From: Eudromia elegans | Lineage: Eukaryota > Chordata > Aves > Tinamiformes > Tinamidae | Length of the DNA stretch: 64,000 bases | Reading direction: 5' to 3' | Assembly: GCA_003342815.1 (NCBI GenBank) | Contig: PTEX01000015.1 | Coordinates: 2,168,499 to 2,232,498 of the forward strand | Shown here: positions 41,001 to 47,800 of the stretch, piece after piece | Position numbering within the stretch: position 1 is the first letter of the stretch | Layout of the letters: every line of letters starts with the position of its first letter | Notes under the pieces: model-generated | Seen by the model: the letters and a program-made list of their open reading frames with translations, nothing else | What the model was told of the DNA's origin: nothing | Database searches by the model: none | Translations under genes and position numbers: made by a program

Positions 41001-44000
41001 GTGGCCCAGTGCAGGGGTGTATTTCCAGAAGAATCCATCACATTTAATACTGGTTCAAAGGACAGAGAAGAAAAAAAAACACCTAAAGCAAAGCTGTCAA
41101 ATGTTATGATCATAACAAAAACAAAGAAGAAAATGAAGTGTCCAATTGAGGCTTTGGTCTGGATTAATGCACCGCTTAAAGTGAAAAATGCAGGGGCTCT
41201 TTCTGACACTGTTACATCCAATTACTTATTGTGCCCAATACAATACATTGTTCAGAGAAAATATTCTATTAGACATACGGATATATTAAAATACAGATAT
41301 AAGGTTAGGAAATACCAATAAAGCTTTTTGATAGATTGCCTCAAATTTTAACAGCGAAAAGATCAGAGGGGTACAACTGTCCTGTTTCGTACTCAGTATT
41401 TTACTTTTTTTTTTTCCAGAACTCCTTGATTTTCTTCTTACTTTGTTTCTTCTTTTTCACACTTTTCTTTGAATTTGCATCTACTGCTTTAATGGCCATA
41501 CTGAACAAGTGAGTCCATCCATCCAACTCAAATGAGAAATAATAAATGTTTGCAAATTATTAGATGACTAAAATCCAAATCCTTTCTGATTCACTTAACA
41601 CCACAGAGGTAAATTAGGACCTGTTGGTAGGAAACTGGTCTGGTCTATACATATAATCTGCATTTCAAAACTGAAAATGAACTTCAACAGAATTAATAAG
41701 CTGAAAAAAAAATTCTTCAGACTGAAAATTTTTTTGATTTTATGAATTATTTTATTTAACAAAATAATTAAGTCCAATAATATGGTACCTTCACAGGAAG
41801 AATCTTCCATGATCATCTGCATTAATTCTATCTGACCTCCTTCTGCAGCGTGATGCAGGGGGGTAGCATTTAATTCATCCACTTTGGTAAGCCCAGAACG
41901 ATTCTTCTTAATGAAGCTCCGCAGTCGACACGCACTTCCATCTGAAATGACCTATTTTGGATACAAATATTCTAATTCTCATATTTTCCTAATAAAAAAG
42001 ATGTTAGCAATGTGTGGCTGATGGCAGTTTACCACTCATAATTCTCCTTCAACTGTGCAGTTTCACAGAGAAGCACTCAAATCCTGCTCAGTTAGGTCAA
42101 CAGTAAAACACTTTGCAATTCTATTGATCACAAAGCCACATCTCCAGGTAAAAAGACAGAAAAATTAACAAAAATGGAAAAGATCTTGTATCCTTCACTT
42201 TGCCTTCTGTAGTGAGATCAAGACTCTCCCTCCACCACCAGAAATCCAAAGAAAGCAATCAAGCAAATTTTTCACTTGCATTTTTTATTCCTTCTGCAGC
42301 TGTGGCCCAGTCAAATGAATTCAGCGAAGAGGAAAAATGAATAATCTTCGTAATTTCCTCTTCTAGACCTTTCTACCCACACTGACAGTATGAGCAATGC
42401 TGTCAATTTCAGCCCTTGGGCTTCTATGATGTTCCACACCTCAGAGCAAGCCACAAATCCTTTAATTTACAGCACCAATGCAAGCCACAAATCCTTTAAT
42501 TTACAGCACCAATCCAAGTGTGTCCATGGGCTAAACCTCAGCCTGAAACAACCCAGTGTCTTTGCCTTATAATGTAAAACATCCTCTGCCTGCTCTGCCC
42601 TCTGACACCTTCTGCTGCATTTTGTGACCACCGTGGAAACCCTTCTCATTCTTATGACGGGAAGTTCTCCCAGTCTTTTTACTGGAACATTTCAAAAAGC
42701 ATCATTGTTTACGAGCAAAAGAGAAATGGAGCAACTGCAATGGAATGAGTAGGAAGCTCAAAACAAGTTACTAAAAACATCAAACGGGAATAAAAGTAAT
42801 AAATAGTATTAATTCAACATAACAAAAGTGAAACTGACTTTCCCAAACAGAAGTAAGGACAGAAAGCAAGGAAAAAAAGAGAAATCCCCTAAATCATTAT
42901 TCTCTCCTCAACTGCCAAGAAAAACCCAAAACTTTGGTCTCCAATGTCTCTCAAGCCATAAAAATGTCACAGTTTTTTTCTCCATTAAGTGAATACACAG
43001 GATGGAGCTGCTCATACTAAACTTCTTTCTGCTAACTAGTCCCATTGACCACAGTGAGATTACTTTTGTGAACAATGTTACAGAGGTTTTTAAATATTTA
43101 GAAGATTGGGGCCAAACACATGGGTCGCATCCGCCTCAGAAGTACAGTCGGAAGACGCTGAGAGAAAACAGGCGGCATCGCTGCTGAAAGGGTATTTAAT
43201 GAGTCAGCAGTCATAGTAATGAGGTCTGCTATGTACACAAATATCCACACATTTCATACCCACCATAAAGGAAAATATTTCTTTTACAGCTCTATATACA
43301 TGCACACGGTATCTTTTATCTTTTTATTCTAACTTGATTGTAACTGTAATGAATTTTAAATCTCTCCATTGATTTAAACCAGATTCTAATCACATTGGAG
43401 ATTTTTGCTAACGTAAGAAAAAAAAAAACGGGGCCAAAGCTTTGCGCAATGATAACACCAACAAAAAAAAAGATATTTTAGCAAATACTGCAGTATTTCC
43501 CTACCACGATAGTAAAGGAGGAAACCCACTAGGTGTTCCCAGCGCCTTCCGTGAGCTTGGGGAAGAGGAAAGCAAGCGATGTGTATGAGGCAGCTCCTCC
43601 GTGCTTCACCCGCATGGTGCCATGGTTGCAGATTACCCACCAAGTGCCACCTCCGTGACACGGAGATGCTGCTGCCACAACCACGTCTGGTCACACATGC
43701 AGAAAACGAGGCTGGAGACGACCTGAAGGGGCCATGAAACCCATCCACACACCAGGGCACGTTTGCTTGGCCTGGGCTTAGAAACCTGTTAAGTTGCCCA
43801 AGCTCTTCCTTTGCTTAACTAGTACCAGGTACAGAAAAGTTTTGAAGTGCTTCCCCTCTGCCCACTCTTCTTGTCCCCATGCAAATGCACCATTCCTCGT
43901 CCTGTTTGACACGGGGATGGGCACAGATTGCCTCTCTATGTGGGGCCATGTGGTACGTGCAGGTCACACCAGCATCTCCCTTTCCGCTCACGGCAGTCCC

Positions 44001-44558
44001 AGCTCTTTCAGATTTCCCTTTGGGGCCATTTTGCCCAGATTCGGGCTCACTCGTGCCGCTCTCTTTAGCGGGACAGGGCTTTGGAGAGTCCCGTCCAAGA
44101 TGGGGGCAGCGCGAGGCTGGTGACACTGCCACCTCCCACCCGCCACGCGCTCCAGACACCCTCATCCATGGGAGGACGATGTTGCTTCATGGGGCACCTC
44201 GGACCCCTCTCCCAGTCTGTGGCCATCCTTCGTGCGGCGCCAGGAGGAACGGCCTGAGACAAACCTCACCGCCCATCCACCCCTAGCCCAGGGCGCCATC
44301 TTGTGCCTCCCTCCCCGCCGCTCGCGGCCGCCCCCGCGCGGCCGCCGCGCTCTGCCCCGGCGGCACCCGCCACACCCGTCCCGTCCCGTCGCGCCCCGTG
44401 CTGTCCCGTCCCGTCCCGTCCCGTCCCGCCGCACGCACCTTGAAGACGTCCTGCGAGGCGACCGAGGCGGCGTCCGCCTCGCACACGACGCCCTGGTACG
44501 AGCTGGACGCCGCCGCCTTCTCCCGCGGGCGGCAGAGCCGCAGCAGCGAGCGCTTCAT
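12872..44558 (-). CDS. TRPA1: TRPA1 cation channel, complete gene of 27 coding exons
   Basis: TRPA1 is a plasma-membrane, calcium-permeable, tetrameric channel of sensory neurons, opened by electrophilic irritants; in birds it also responds to heat and methyl anthranilate. The 27 exons join to 1,126 codons plus TAG with every phase matching. Order: N-terminus (1-60); about 14-17 ankyrin repeats (60-610); linker with C626, C646 and C670, which match human C621, C641 and C665, plus K716 (human K710); S1 718-745, S2 771-793, S3 808-826, S4 833-852, S5 872-893; filter G915-D916; S6 936-960; TRP-like helix 963-980; coiled coil 1040-1082. C419 and C426 match human C414 and C421. Linker cysteines at human 608, 633 and 651 are replaced by A613, S638 and S656. 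The start ATG at 44558 begins MKRSL, as in human TRPA1. The gene appears intact. Confidence 0.97.
13104..14460 (-). other. TRPA1 intron 26
   Basis: The 1.4 kb last intron is AT-rich, with a poly(A) run near 13,710. No extra exon or RNA gene was recognised. Confidence 0.7.
14461..14558 (-). CDS. TRPA1: TRPA1 exon 26 (residues 1018-1050)
   Basis: It encodes a divergent, acidic and threonine-rich stretch (CEDSTTDAQSTDTT) and then LELEVLKQKYR, the start of the C-terminal coiled coil. K1046 and R1050 lie where human TRPA1 binds inositol polyphosphate. Acceptor TTTAG|AGT, donor TACAG|GTATTC, phase 0 to 2. Confidence 0.92.
15095..15205 (-). CDS. TRPA1: TRPA1 exon 25 (residues 981-1017)
   Basis: It encodes VNLHTNLEKKLPFWFLSRVD then QESITVYPNRPRYCGFM, aligned with human VELHTSLEKKLPLWFLRKVD. 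Acceptor TTTAG|GTC, donor ATG|GTAAGA, phase 0 to 0. Confidence 0.94.
15206..17072 (-). other. TRPA1 intron 24
   Basis: The 1.9 kb intron is AT-rich. It carries a small threefold repeat of an atgaaaaggaat unit at about 16,276-16,313. Nothing else was recognised. Confidence 0.7.
17073..17141 (-). CDS. TRPA1: TRPA1 exon 24, gate and TRP-like helix (residues 958-980)
   Basis: The 69-nt exon encodes IGLAVGDIAEVQKYAALKRI and AMQ. I958 and V962 match the lower gate residues I957 and V961 of human TRPA1; the rest forms the TRP-like helix. Acceptor TTTAG|ATT, donor CAG|GTAAGT, phase 0 to 0. Confidence 0.94.
18187..18225 (-). other. Candidate 39-nt in-frame microexon in TRPA1 intron 23
   Basis: The minus strand reads TTTAG, then 39 nt without a stop, then the donor GTATGC. 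Both flanking exons meet in phase 0, so inclusion would add GKSVMEFVQLQGK between the end of S6 (NLL) and the gate (IGLAV). I know of no matching TRPA1 isoform. Chance AG/GT pairs at this spacing are common, so this is a candidate only and is not part of the gene model. Confidence 0.2.
18383..18565 (-). CDS. TRPA1: TRPA1 exon 23, pore and S6 (residues 897-957)
   Basis: It encodes the pore helix and selectivity filter KTFAMMLGDINY, with D916 matching human D915, and S6 (VLIIFTLLIPILLMNLL). F910 matches human F909. Acceptor TTGCAG|CAA, donor CTA|GTAAGT, phase 0 at both ends. Confidence 0.95.
18701..18830 (-). CDS. TRPA1: TRPA1 exon 22, S4-S5 linker and S5 (residues 853-896)
   Basis: It encodes RFENYGIYVVMFWEIL and S5 (AVVFFFLILAFGLSFFVLL). 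N856 equals human N855, the site changed in familial episodic pain syndrome, and is conserved. The human S873-T874 pair, part of the menthol and A-967079 pocket, is I874-A875 here. Acceptor CCTAG|A, donor CACAG|GTTAGT, phase 2 to 0. Confidence 0.95.
18831..20859 (-). other. TRPA1 intron 21
   Basis: The 2.0 kb intron is AT-rich with several poly(A)/poly(T) tracts. No repeat family, RNA gene or extra exon was recognised. Confidence 0.7.
20860..21029 (-). CDS. TRPA1: TRPA1 exon 21, S3 and S4 helices (residues 797-853)
   Basis: It encodes LLDWTIYTTSIIFVSSLF (S3), PAHLQWECGAIAVYL and SWMNFLLYLQR (S4). PAHLQW and the S4 core match human closely. Acceptor CCTAG|AAA, donor CAACG|GTAACA, phase 0 to 2. 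Confidence 0.94.
21233..21322 (-). CDS. TRPA1: TRPA1 exon 20, S2 helix (residues 767-796)
   Basis: The 90-nt exon encodes S2 (RVCMCLVLIMSLLGICKEIF) and the start of the S2-S3 loop. Both ends are phase 0, so skipping removes exactly 30 residues in frame. As I recall, mouse TRPA1b lacks the 30 residues of this same exon. Acceptor TTTCAG|GAT, donor CAG|GTAAAT. Confidence 0.94.
21323..23664 (-). other. TRPA1 intron 19
   Basis: The 2.3 kb intron contains the longest open frame in the window, 177 codons on the + strand (21879-22412), antisense to the gene, in a locally less AT-rich stretch. I do not recognise its translation. No repeat family was identified. Confidence 0.7.
23665..23812 (-). CDS. 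TRPA1: TRPA1 exon 19, S1 helix (residues 717-766)
   Basis: It encodes MAYGFRAHLMNLG and the hydrophobic S1 (IYSLGLIPLTLLVTHI), then the first extracellular loop with an N-glycosylation sequon N753-G-T755. The loop is shorter than in human. Acceptor TTCAAG|G, donor GAG|GTACTG, phase 2 to 0. Confidence 0.94.
24252..24322 (-). CDS. TRPA1: TRPA1 exon 18 (residues 694-717)
   Basis: It encodes AMVRHNRMELLSHPVCKEYL then LMK and the first two bases of W717. K716 corresponds to human K710, a lysine that electrophiles can also modify. Acceptor TGTAG|GCC, donor ATG|GTAGGT, phase 0 to 2. Confidence 0.95.
24699..24722. repeat. Perfect 10-bp inverted repeat with 4-nt loop
   Basis: The arms ATTCATTAAT and ATTAATGAAT flank TATT, inside a very AT-rich part of TRPA1 intron 17. 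It is followed by an imperfect direct repeat (tagtctaat..caataataa) at about 24,771 and 24,803. It is probably simple AT-rich sequence with no function. Confidence 0.8.
25314..25412 (-). CDS. TRPA1: TRPA1 exon 17 (residues 661-693)
   Basis: It encodes IEYNFRYLQCPL, where C670 equals human C665, then a charged stretch KKLKDDED and YEPLTTLN. It is one residue longer than in human. Acceptor TTCAG|ATT, donor AAT|GTAAGT, phase 0 to 0. Confidence 0.94.
25813..25872 (-). CDS. TRPA1: TRPA1 exon 16 (residues 641-660)
   Basis: The 60-nt exon encodes LVLDNCIIESSEEKTSRDFY. C646 matches human C641, another electrophile target; human C651 is replaced by S656. Phase 0 at both ends; acceptor AAAAG|CTC, donor TAT|GTAAGT. 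It is too short to appear as an open frame of its own. Confidence 0.93.
26411..26504 (-). CDS. TRPA1: TRPA1 exon 15 (residues 609-640)
   Basis: It starts the linker between ankyrin repeats and membrane domain, with FSHYSSANKCPLLEMVEYLP. K625-C626 correspond to human K620-C621, the most reactive cysteine for electrophiles. Human C608 and C633 are replaced by A613 and S638. Acceptor TTGCAG|A, donor AAA|GTAAGT, phase 2 to 0. Confidence 0.94.
27410..27576 (-). CDS. TRPA1: TRPA1 exon 14 (residues 554-609)
   Basis: It codes the last canonical ankyrin repeats: NTALHLAAREGHAKAVRLLL and the less regular ASFFHEAIHNRRKDVVSAVI. Acceptor TACAG|AAC, donor AAAAG|GTAAGG, phase 0 to 2. Confidence 0.95.
28336..28450 (-). 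CDS. TRPA1: TRPA1 exon 13 (residues 515-553)
   Basis: It encodes GWTALHHAAFGGYTRTMQII then LDTNVKCTDRVDEEG, aligned with human GWTALHHASMGGYTQTMKVI and LDTNLKCTDRLDEDG. Acceptor CAAAG|T, donor GGG|GTATGT, phase 2 to 0. Confidence 0.95.
28451..29884 (-). other. TRPA1 intron 12
   Basis: The 1.4 kb intron contains the TG/AG microsatellite. The remainder is unremarkable, with no RNA gene or extra exon recognised. Confidence 0.75.
28991..29040. repeat. (TG)n(AG)n compound microsatellite
   Basis: Twelve TG units are followed directly by about thirteen AG units without interruption, in TRPA1 intron 12. On the transcript this is a pyrimidine-rich (CT)n then (CA)n run, the kind of sequence that can bind PTB and hnRNP L type splicing factors. 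Confidence 0.95.
29885..30049 (-). CDS. TRPA1: TRPA1 exon 12 (residues 460-515)
   Basis: It encodes YGRINTCQRLIRD, DTRLLNEGD and GMTPLHLAAQNGHEKVVQFL, all close to human. Acceptor CAAAG|C, donor CTCTG|GTAAGT, phase 2 to 2; the split codon joins TG with T to give Cys. The long open frame on the + strand across this exon is antisense noise. Confidence 0.95.
30142..30311 (-). CDS. TRPA1: TRPA1 exon 11 (residues 404-460)
   Basis: It codes one ankyrin repeat and the start of the next, with DEDNEGCTPLHYACRQG and KSRDKKSPLHFAA. C419 and C426 sit where human C414 and C421 lie, two cysteines linked to electrophile reactivity. Acceptor AACAG|ATG, donor GCCAG|GTGAGT, phase 0 to 2. The following intron is only 92 nt. 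Confidence 0.95.
30312..31560 (-). other. TRPA1 intron 10
   Basis: The 1.2 kb intron is AT-rich. It contains an imperfect 18-bp tandem pair around 30,919-30,954 (tccatgctgaattactaa / tccatgctgaagtactaa). Nothing else stands out. Confidence 0.75.
31561..31661 (-). CDS. TRPA1: TRPA1 exon 10 (residues 370-403)
   Basis: It encodes GANVSLKDHLGRNFLHLTVL then QPGGLQHLNEKFLQ, matching human DNFGRNFLHLTVQQPYGL. Acceptor TCTAG|GAG, donor CTACAG|GTAGAG, phase 1 to 0. Confidence 0.95.
32344..32443 (-). CDS. TRPA1: TRPA1 exon 9 (residues 337-370)
   Basis: It encodes GANIDSVDIEGRSPLLLATS and then CASWKIVNLLLSK, an ankyrin repeat matching human GADINKIDSEGRSPLILATA and SASWNIVNLLLSK. Acceptor TTGCAG|GGA, donor AAAG|GTACAA, phase 0 to 1. 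Confidence 0.95.
34886..34955 (-). mobile_element. CR1 LINE 3'-end fragment in TRPA1 intron 8
   Basis: It begins with tcacagaattacagaatgg and continues ggttggaagggacctctaga, then ccatctagtccaacc, the CR1 tail read in reverse. It lies in the same orientation as TRPA1. The recognisable part is about 70 bases; the 5' limit is uncertain. Confidence 0.85.
36122..36175. repeat. TA/CA compound microsatellite
   Basis: Runs of alternating A and T flank a short (AC)n core in TRPA1 intron 8, close to the acceptor side of the small exon 8 (36268-36316) but on the donor-proximal part of the intron. Length variation is expected. Confidence 0.9.
36268..36316 (-). CDS. TRPA1: TRPA1 exon 8 (residues 320-336)
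   Basis: At 49 nt this is the shortest exon. It encodes ALFDHYELAEYLISM, aligned with human SLFDHHELADYLISV, and is too short to appear as an open frame of its own. Acceptor CTGCAG|G, donor ATG|GTAAAT, phase 2 to 0. It precedes the longest intron (3.8 kb). Confidence 0.93.
37189..37325 (-). CDS. TRPA1: TRPA1 exon 7 (residues 275-320)
   Basis: It encodes CTALHFAATQGATEIVKLMM and then DAVDGNKETLLHR, matching human CTAIHFAATQGATEIVKLMI and TDGCHETMLHR. Acceptor CACAG|AAT, donor CACAG|GTAGGA, phase 0 to 2. Confidence 0.95.
38037..38182 (-). CDS. TRPA1: TRPA1 exon 6 (residues 226-274)
   Basis: It contains HINFTNNGKCSPLHLAVQSG and DLEMIKMCIEFGAQID, nearly identical to human. Acceptor CTCAG|GTG, donor CAG|GTAAAA, phase 1 to 0. 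A 159-codon open frame on the opposite strand here is a shadow. Confidence 0.95.
38537..38645 (-). CDS. TRPA1: TRPA1 exon 5 (residues 190-226)
   Basis: It encodes NKTGCMPIHAAAFSGAKTCM, an ankyrin repeat matching human NKWGCFPIHQAAFSGSKECM. Acceptor TCAG|ATT, donor AAAG|GTAAAT, phase 0 to 1. C204 corresponds to a cysteine conserved in human TRPA1. Confidence 0.94.
39342..39449 (-). CDS. TRPA1: TRPA1 exon 4 (residues 154-189)
   Basis: The 108-nt exon encodes STDVNLEGEAGNTPIIVACY, aligned with human TIDVNLEGENGNTAVIIACT. Acceptor CTAG|ATT, donor CTG|GTAGG, phase 0 at both ends, so it can be skipped without a frameshift. Human has N-T-A-V-I-I where this sequence has N-T-P-I-I-V, closer to the standard ankyrin TPL motif. 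Confidence 0.94.
39450..40873 (-). other. TRPA1 intron 3
   Basis: The 1.4 kb intron is AT-rich. I see no repeat family, RNA gene or extra exon in it. Confidence 0.7.
40874..41049 (-). CDS. TRPA1: TRPA1 exon 3 (residues 95-153)
   Basis: It codes two ankyrin repeats, with GNTPLHWATKKNQAESVSLL and the strongly conserved LSRGANPN and NMMAPLHMAVQ. The acceptor is CCAG|TATTA; the exon enters in phase 1 and leaves in phase 0 at GTTAAA|GTAAGT, a near-ideal donor. Confidence 0.95.
41789..41951 (-). CDS. TRPA1: TRPA1 exon 2 (residues 41-95)
   Basis: It encodes VISDGSACRL, aligned with human VVFEGSAYGL, then the first ankyrin repeat (ATPLHHAAEGGQIELMQM). Phase 0 in and phase 1 out; donor GAAG|GTACC. 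The acceptor is ATAG|GTC, which has a weak pyrimidine tract. A better-looking CAG lies 10 nt further in but would break the reading frame. Confidence 0.9.
42446..42513. repeat. Perfect 34-bp tandem duplication
   Basis: Two identical, directly adjacent 34-base copies start with gcaagccacaaatcc and end with cagcaccaat. The lack of any difference suggests a recent event. It lies in TRPA1 intron 1. Confidence 0.95.
44375..44427 (-). repeat. (CCCGT)n repeat, G-tract array on the TRPA1 transcript strand
   Basis: Nine C-tracts of three or four bases lie within 53 bases on the + strand. Five of them (44405-44427) are separated by exactly two bases (gt). On the transcribed RNA these read GGG-AC-GGG. 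The array starts 11 nt inside intron 1 and has the form needed for a G-quadruplex. Confidence 0.9.
44439..44558 (-). CDS. TRPA1: TRPA1 exon 1 (residues 1-40)
   Basis: It opens with MKRSLLRLCRPREK, matching the family's N-terminal MKRSL, and ends in phase 0 at AAG before the donor GTGCGT. The exon is GC-rich and sits within the CpG island. Residues 15-40 are poorly conserved and low in complexity (AAASSS). A (GGGAC)n-type repeat on the transcript strand begins 11 nt after the donor. Confidence 0.93.
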
Positions 44559-44889
44559 GGCGCCCGCCCGCGCCGCTCCGCGCGCCGGCCCCGGCTACCT
44601 GCGAGAGGCGAGAGAGCGCTCTGAGACCCGCGGGAGGCGGGCAAGGGCGGGCGGAGGGGCCGCCCGAGGCGCCGGTACCGCCCGCCCCTCTCCGCGCCGG
44701 GCAGCGGCTTCGAGCGAGGGACGGGCCGCGAGCAGAGAAGAGGCTCCGCAGCTCCCCGCCGGCACCGGAGCGAGGAAATAACCGATAGGCGAGAAAATCC
44801 CCCCGGCGCGGCCCGCCGGGGCGGCGAGAGCGGCCTCGGGGAGCTGCGCGGCGCCCGCCGCGGCCCCGGGCACCGACCTCGCAGCACCC

Positions 44890-47800
44890 TTACAGGGAAA
44901 AGAAAGAAAAATATAGAAACATGTACAAAAGAAAAGCTCTACGATGAGGGCGGCGCAAGCGAAATGAATAAATAAAATGCAAGCATGCGGCAGCGAAAAA
45001 CTGTTGCAAACTGTGCAAGGAAAAAAAGTATTTGGGGAGTGTTTAGTCCCTTACGGCAACTTGTTTATTTATTTGTTGTTTTTCCTAGCCTGATGAAGAC
45101 TGATTTAAGCATGATTTGTAACCTTAAAATGATGAGTTTTCCGTGATTAATTTCTCAGGAGTTATTTTGCGTTGAGACAAGTTTTCTTCTTATTAATAAT
45201 TTTAGAAATTTATTTAGAATTTAAAAATTTTGTTTTATCAGAAAAAAAAAGTGTGAAAATCCGAGCTTCCTGATCATGACAAAGTCTTCCAGAGGTTTGC
45301 TGGCCGTAGCCGCTCTAACCCAGTCACTTGCTGCATCTTTAGTGGACCCGTTTGCGATTCAGGAGCACTGGATGGTCCCTGGGTTTCCTCTGGCATTTCA
45401 TCACCGCGTCACCGAACCGTGTGGGAGCCCTGCCCCGTCACCCACCCCCAGCCGTGTTTTTGCTCATTCTGAATAGTTTGGTGACTCCGTCCAGATCACC
45501 AGAGTATCTTGACATCGTTGATCCCAATACTGATTTTAGGCACCTCCTTGCTTTGTAGTCCGTTTGTTCCTTTTTCATACATCATAACCTTTAATCAATA
45601 CAGAAAATCCTTCCTGCGTGTCATAACGGCAGGTCAGCCCTCTTAAGAGGAGGAACTTATTGAAACTTTTTCAAAAATCCAAATACTTATGGTATCATCA
45701 GGATTATCCATAACTTTTTGCTGACTGATTTCTTCAAAAAATCCTGGCAACACCTGTGATGCTTCATTCTGCAAAAGCTGTGTTTAGTTTTTTGGCCCTG
45801 GAGACTCCAGAACTTTTTATAGCGAGCTGCTTAAGGCTACACAGACTTGATTAATTAATATTGAAATTGTTTGGCTGGATAATTTTAAGATTAAAAAGTG
45901 TTTTAAGCATATGTTGTGTAGGGGTTTGGTTATAATCATTTTCAGGCAACATTAAAACAGAAAAATAATTTCTTCAGCACATATTCTGTCAGTTACTACA
46001 TCTAATAGTAGCAGGTTAAGGTTTTTATAGTTATGTTATCATTAGCTGTCATTGAAAGAAACAGGATAAATAGTTTACACTATTGCAAGGAAGCCGTGCT
46101 CAAGAAAACTAACCATTAATGTAACCTAGGGATTAAGTCGCTCTGGAGGAGCCCCCTCCAGTTCCTGTTCCCTTTTCCTGGTATTGCCATTGAGAGCAGC
46201 CATAGCTGGTGAGGTTGTTCAGTGTTCCGTAGTGAAATTCCCTCCAATTCCCTGTTTAGCCTCATCTTTGCTGTCACTCATACTCTTCTTTATAGGAAAT
46301 TCAACTCAACAAATAGCAGTCTAGACATTATAAAAAAGAAACACATTGCTGCAATTTCTGAAAGAAAAGTTTTCTGACAGAATCATTAATTGAAAATTAA
46401 CTGGAAGTGCTTCATTAGCACAGAAACATTGGTGAGTTTTGGCATTTTTTTGGATTTCTAAAATCTTCTAAACTGCATCCAGAATGAAGCAATCTAAGTC
46501 GTGATCCTAGAACAACTATGCGTTTAGTTATTTTCTTGACTATGATTATACTACTACTTCCTTTAAAATTTAGGTTTTGGTCTTCTAGTAAATGTTCGGA
46601 AGAACGTGCACAATATGTATAATACAGAGTATAATACAGAGATTTTCCATTCCCAGAAGGAATCAAATGGAATTGTGAGTAGGCTGACCACAGCTTTTAT
46701 TTCTACATAATGATTTGACATAAGAGACTAATTCACGTAAGTAGTCAAAGAATAACCTTTCTTGTAGTTGTTTTTCCCAAGAGTGAATTAAAAAACATTC
46801 ATACCGTTTTATTTCAAATATGATCTTGCTCTAATGGTAGAATAGTGGATCCATTAGCACAAGCAAAATTCAGTAAAGGTAACCATGCTGCAACACTTCA
46901 TTGAAAATATGATTGTTTAAATTGTATATACAGTAAATACGCACCATTCCAGTGCTGTAGCTAGAATGAGAGTGCAGTATAACTTCATGAATTTTTGTGC
47001 GCTTAGGAACTGAAAGTTCAAGGAAATAGCTACAGTGAGGAGGATGTACTACTGCAAGTCTTGGTTTGTTTGTTTGTTTGTTTTTGCTTTGTAAGTGCCT
47101 TATTTGGCAAATGTTATACAAGTTGCGATGTTTAAAATAATCTTTAAAATTTTATATTACCAGCTTAATGTAAAAAGCCAAGTGATTTTGTGTTGTTACT
47201 TATCAGATACTGATTTAATTCATCTGGTAATTAGTATTGCCTAAACAAGTAAGACCAGATTGTCTCTTAACAGTTGTTATAGACATTGGTACTCATCAGG
47301 GAGAAAAGTTCTAATATCTTTAAAAATGAAGATGAATTAACTCACATTTTACATATCTAACAGAATTTTTGCTGCATTTTTTTATGCTTGTCATATTTTT
47401 TATGCTTGTCATAGTGTTTAAGTTCTTGATGGCTTTCTTATGTACCTCATTAAAAAATAAATAAATAAAGTTTTTTTATGACGATAATTCATTCTACTAG
47501 CCTAGACGGTGAAAGTGCACTCTGAAAGTGAGTATAAATCAACCCTAAAGTTAATGGTAAATCATTCATAATAAATTGAGAGGCAGACACATAATGAAGG
47601 ACTGCTTAGTGAGGATACTTCCCAAGGTGTCCAGCAATTAATTGTAGTGACTATAGCTGCAAATTTATTCTCAGACCAAAGCTTTTAGGTATGCTGGTCA
47701 GATCAATAAAAGGTTGAGGTTTGTGGTAACTACCTCCAAAAGTGAACACAATCTGTGTCTGTGAAGCAAAGGCCGCAATCTTGAACATGTCCTAAGTACT

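Larger units (their letters stand above)
41952..44438 (-). other. TRPA1 intron 1
   Basis: The 2.5 kb first intron runs from the CpG island into ordinary AT-rich DNA. It contains the G-tract array near its donor, a moderately GC-rich stretch (43,500-44,100) with no recognised coding content, and a perfect 34-bp tandem duplication at 42446-42513. Confidence 0.85.
44100..44880 (-). promoter_or_regulatory. CpG island covering TRPA1 exon 1 and presumed promoter
   Basis: The sequence changes from AT-rich to strongly GC-rich with dense CpG across exon 1 and about 320 bases upstream of the start codon, then returns to AT-rich by about 44,890. No convincing TATA box stands at a fixed distance, so initiation is probably dispersed. 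Just upstream of the ATG the minus strand reads CTCGCAG|GTAGCC, which could be a splice site for a non-coding 5' exon. The transcription start cannot be placed without RNA data. Confidence 0.7.

Noticed and set aside
40929-41321. 130-codon open frame on the + strand
   Set aside because: It is the antisense shadow of TRPA1 exon 3.
43815-44624. Several overlapping open frames on both strands around exon 1
   Set aside because: GC-rich CpG island DNA has few stop codons, so long frames appear in every register; only the MKRSL frame fits TRPA1.
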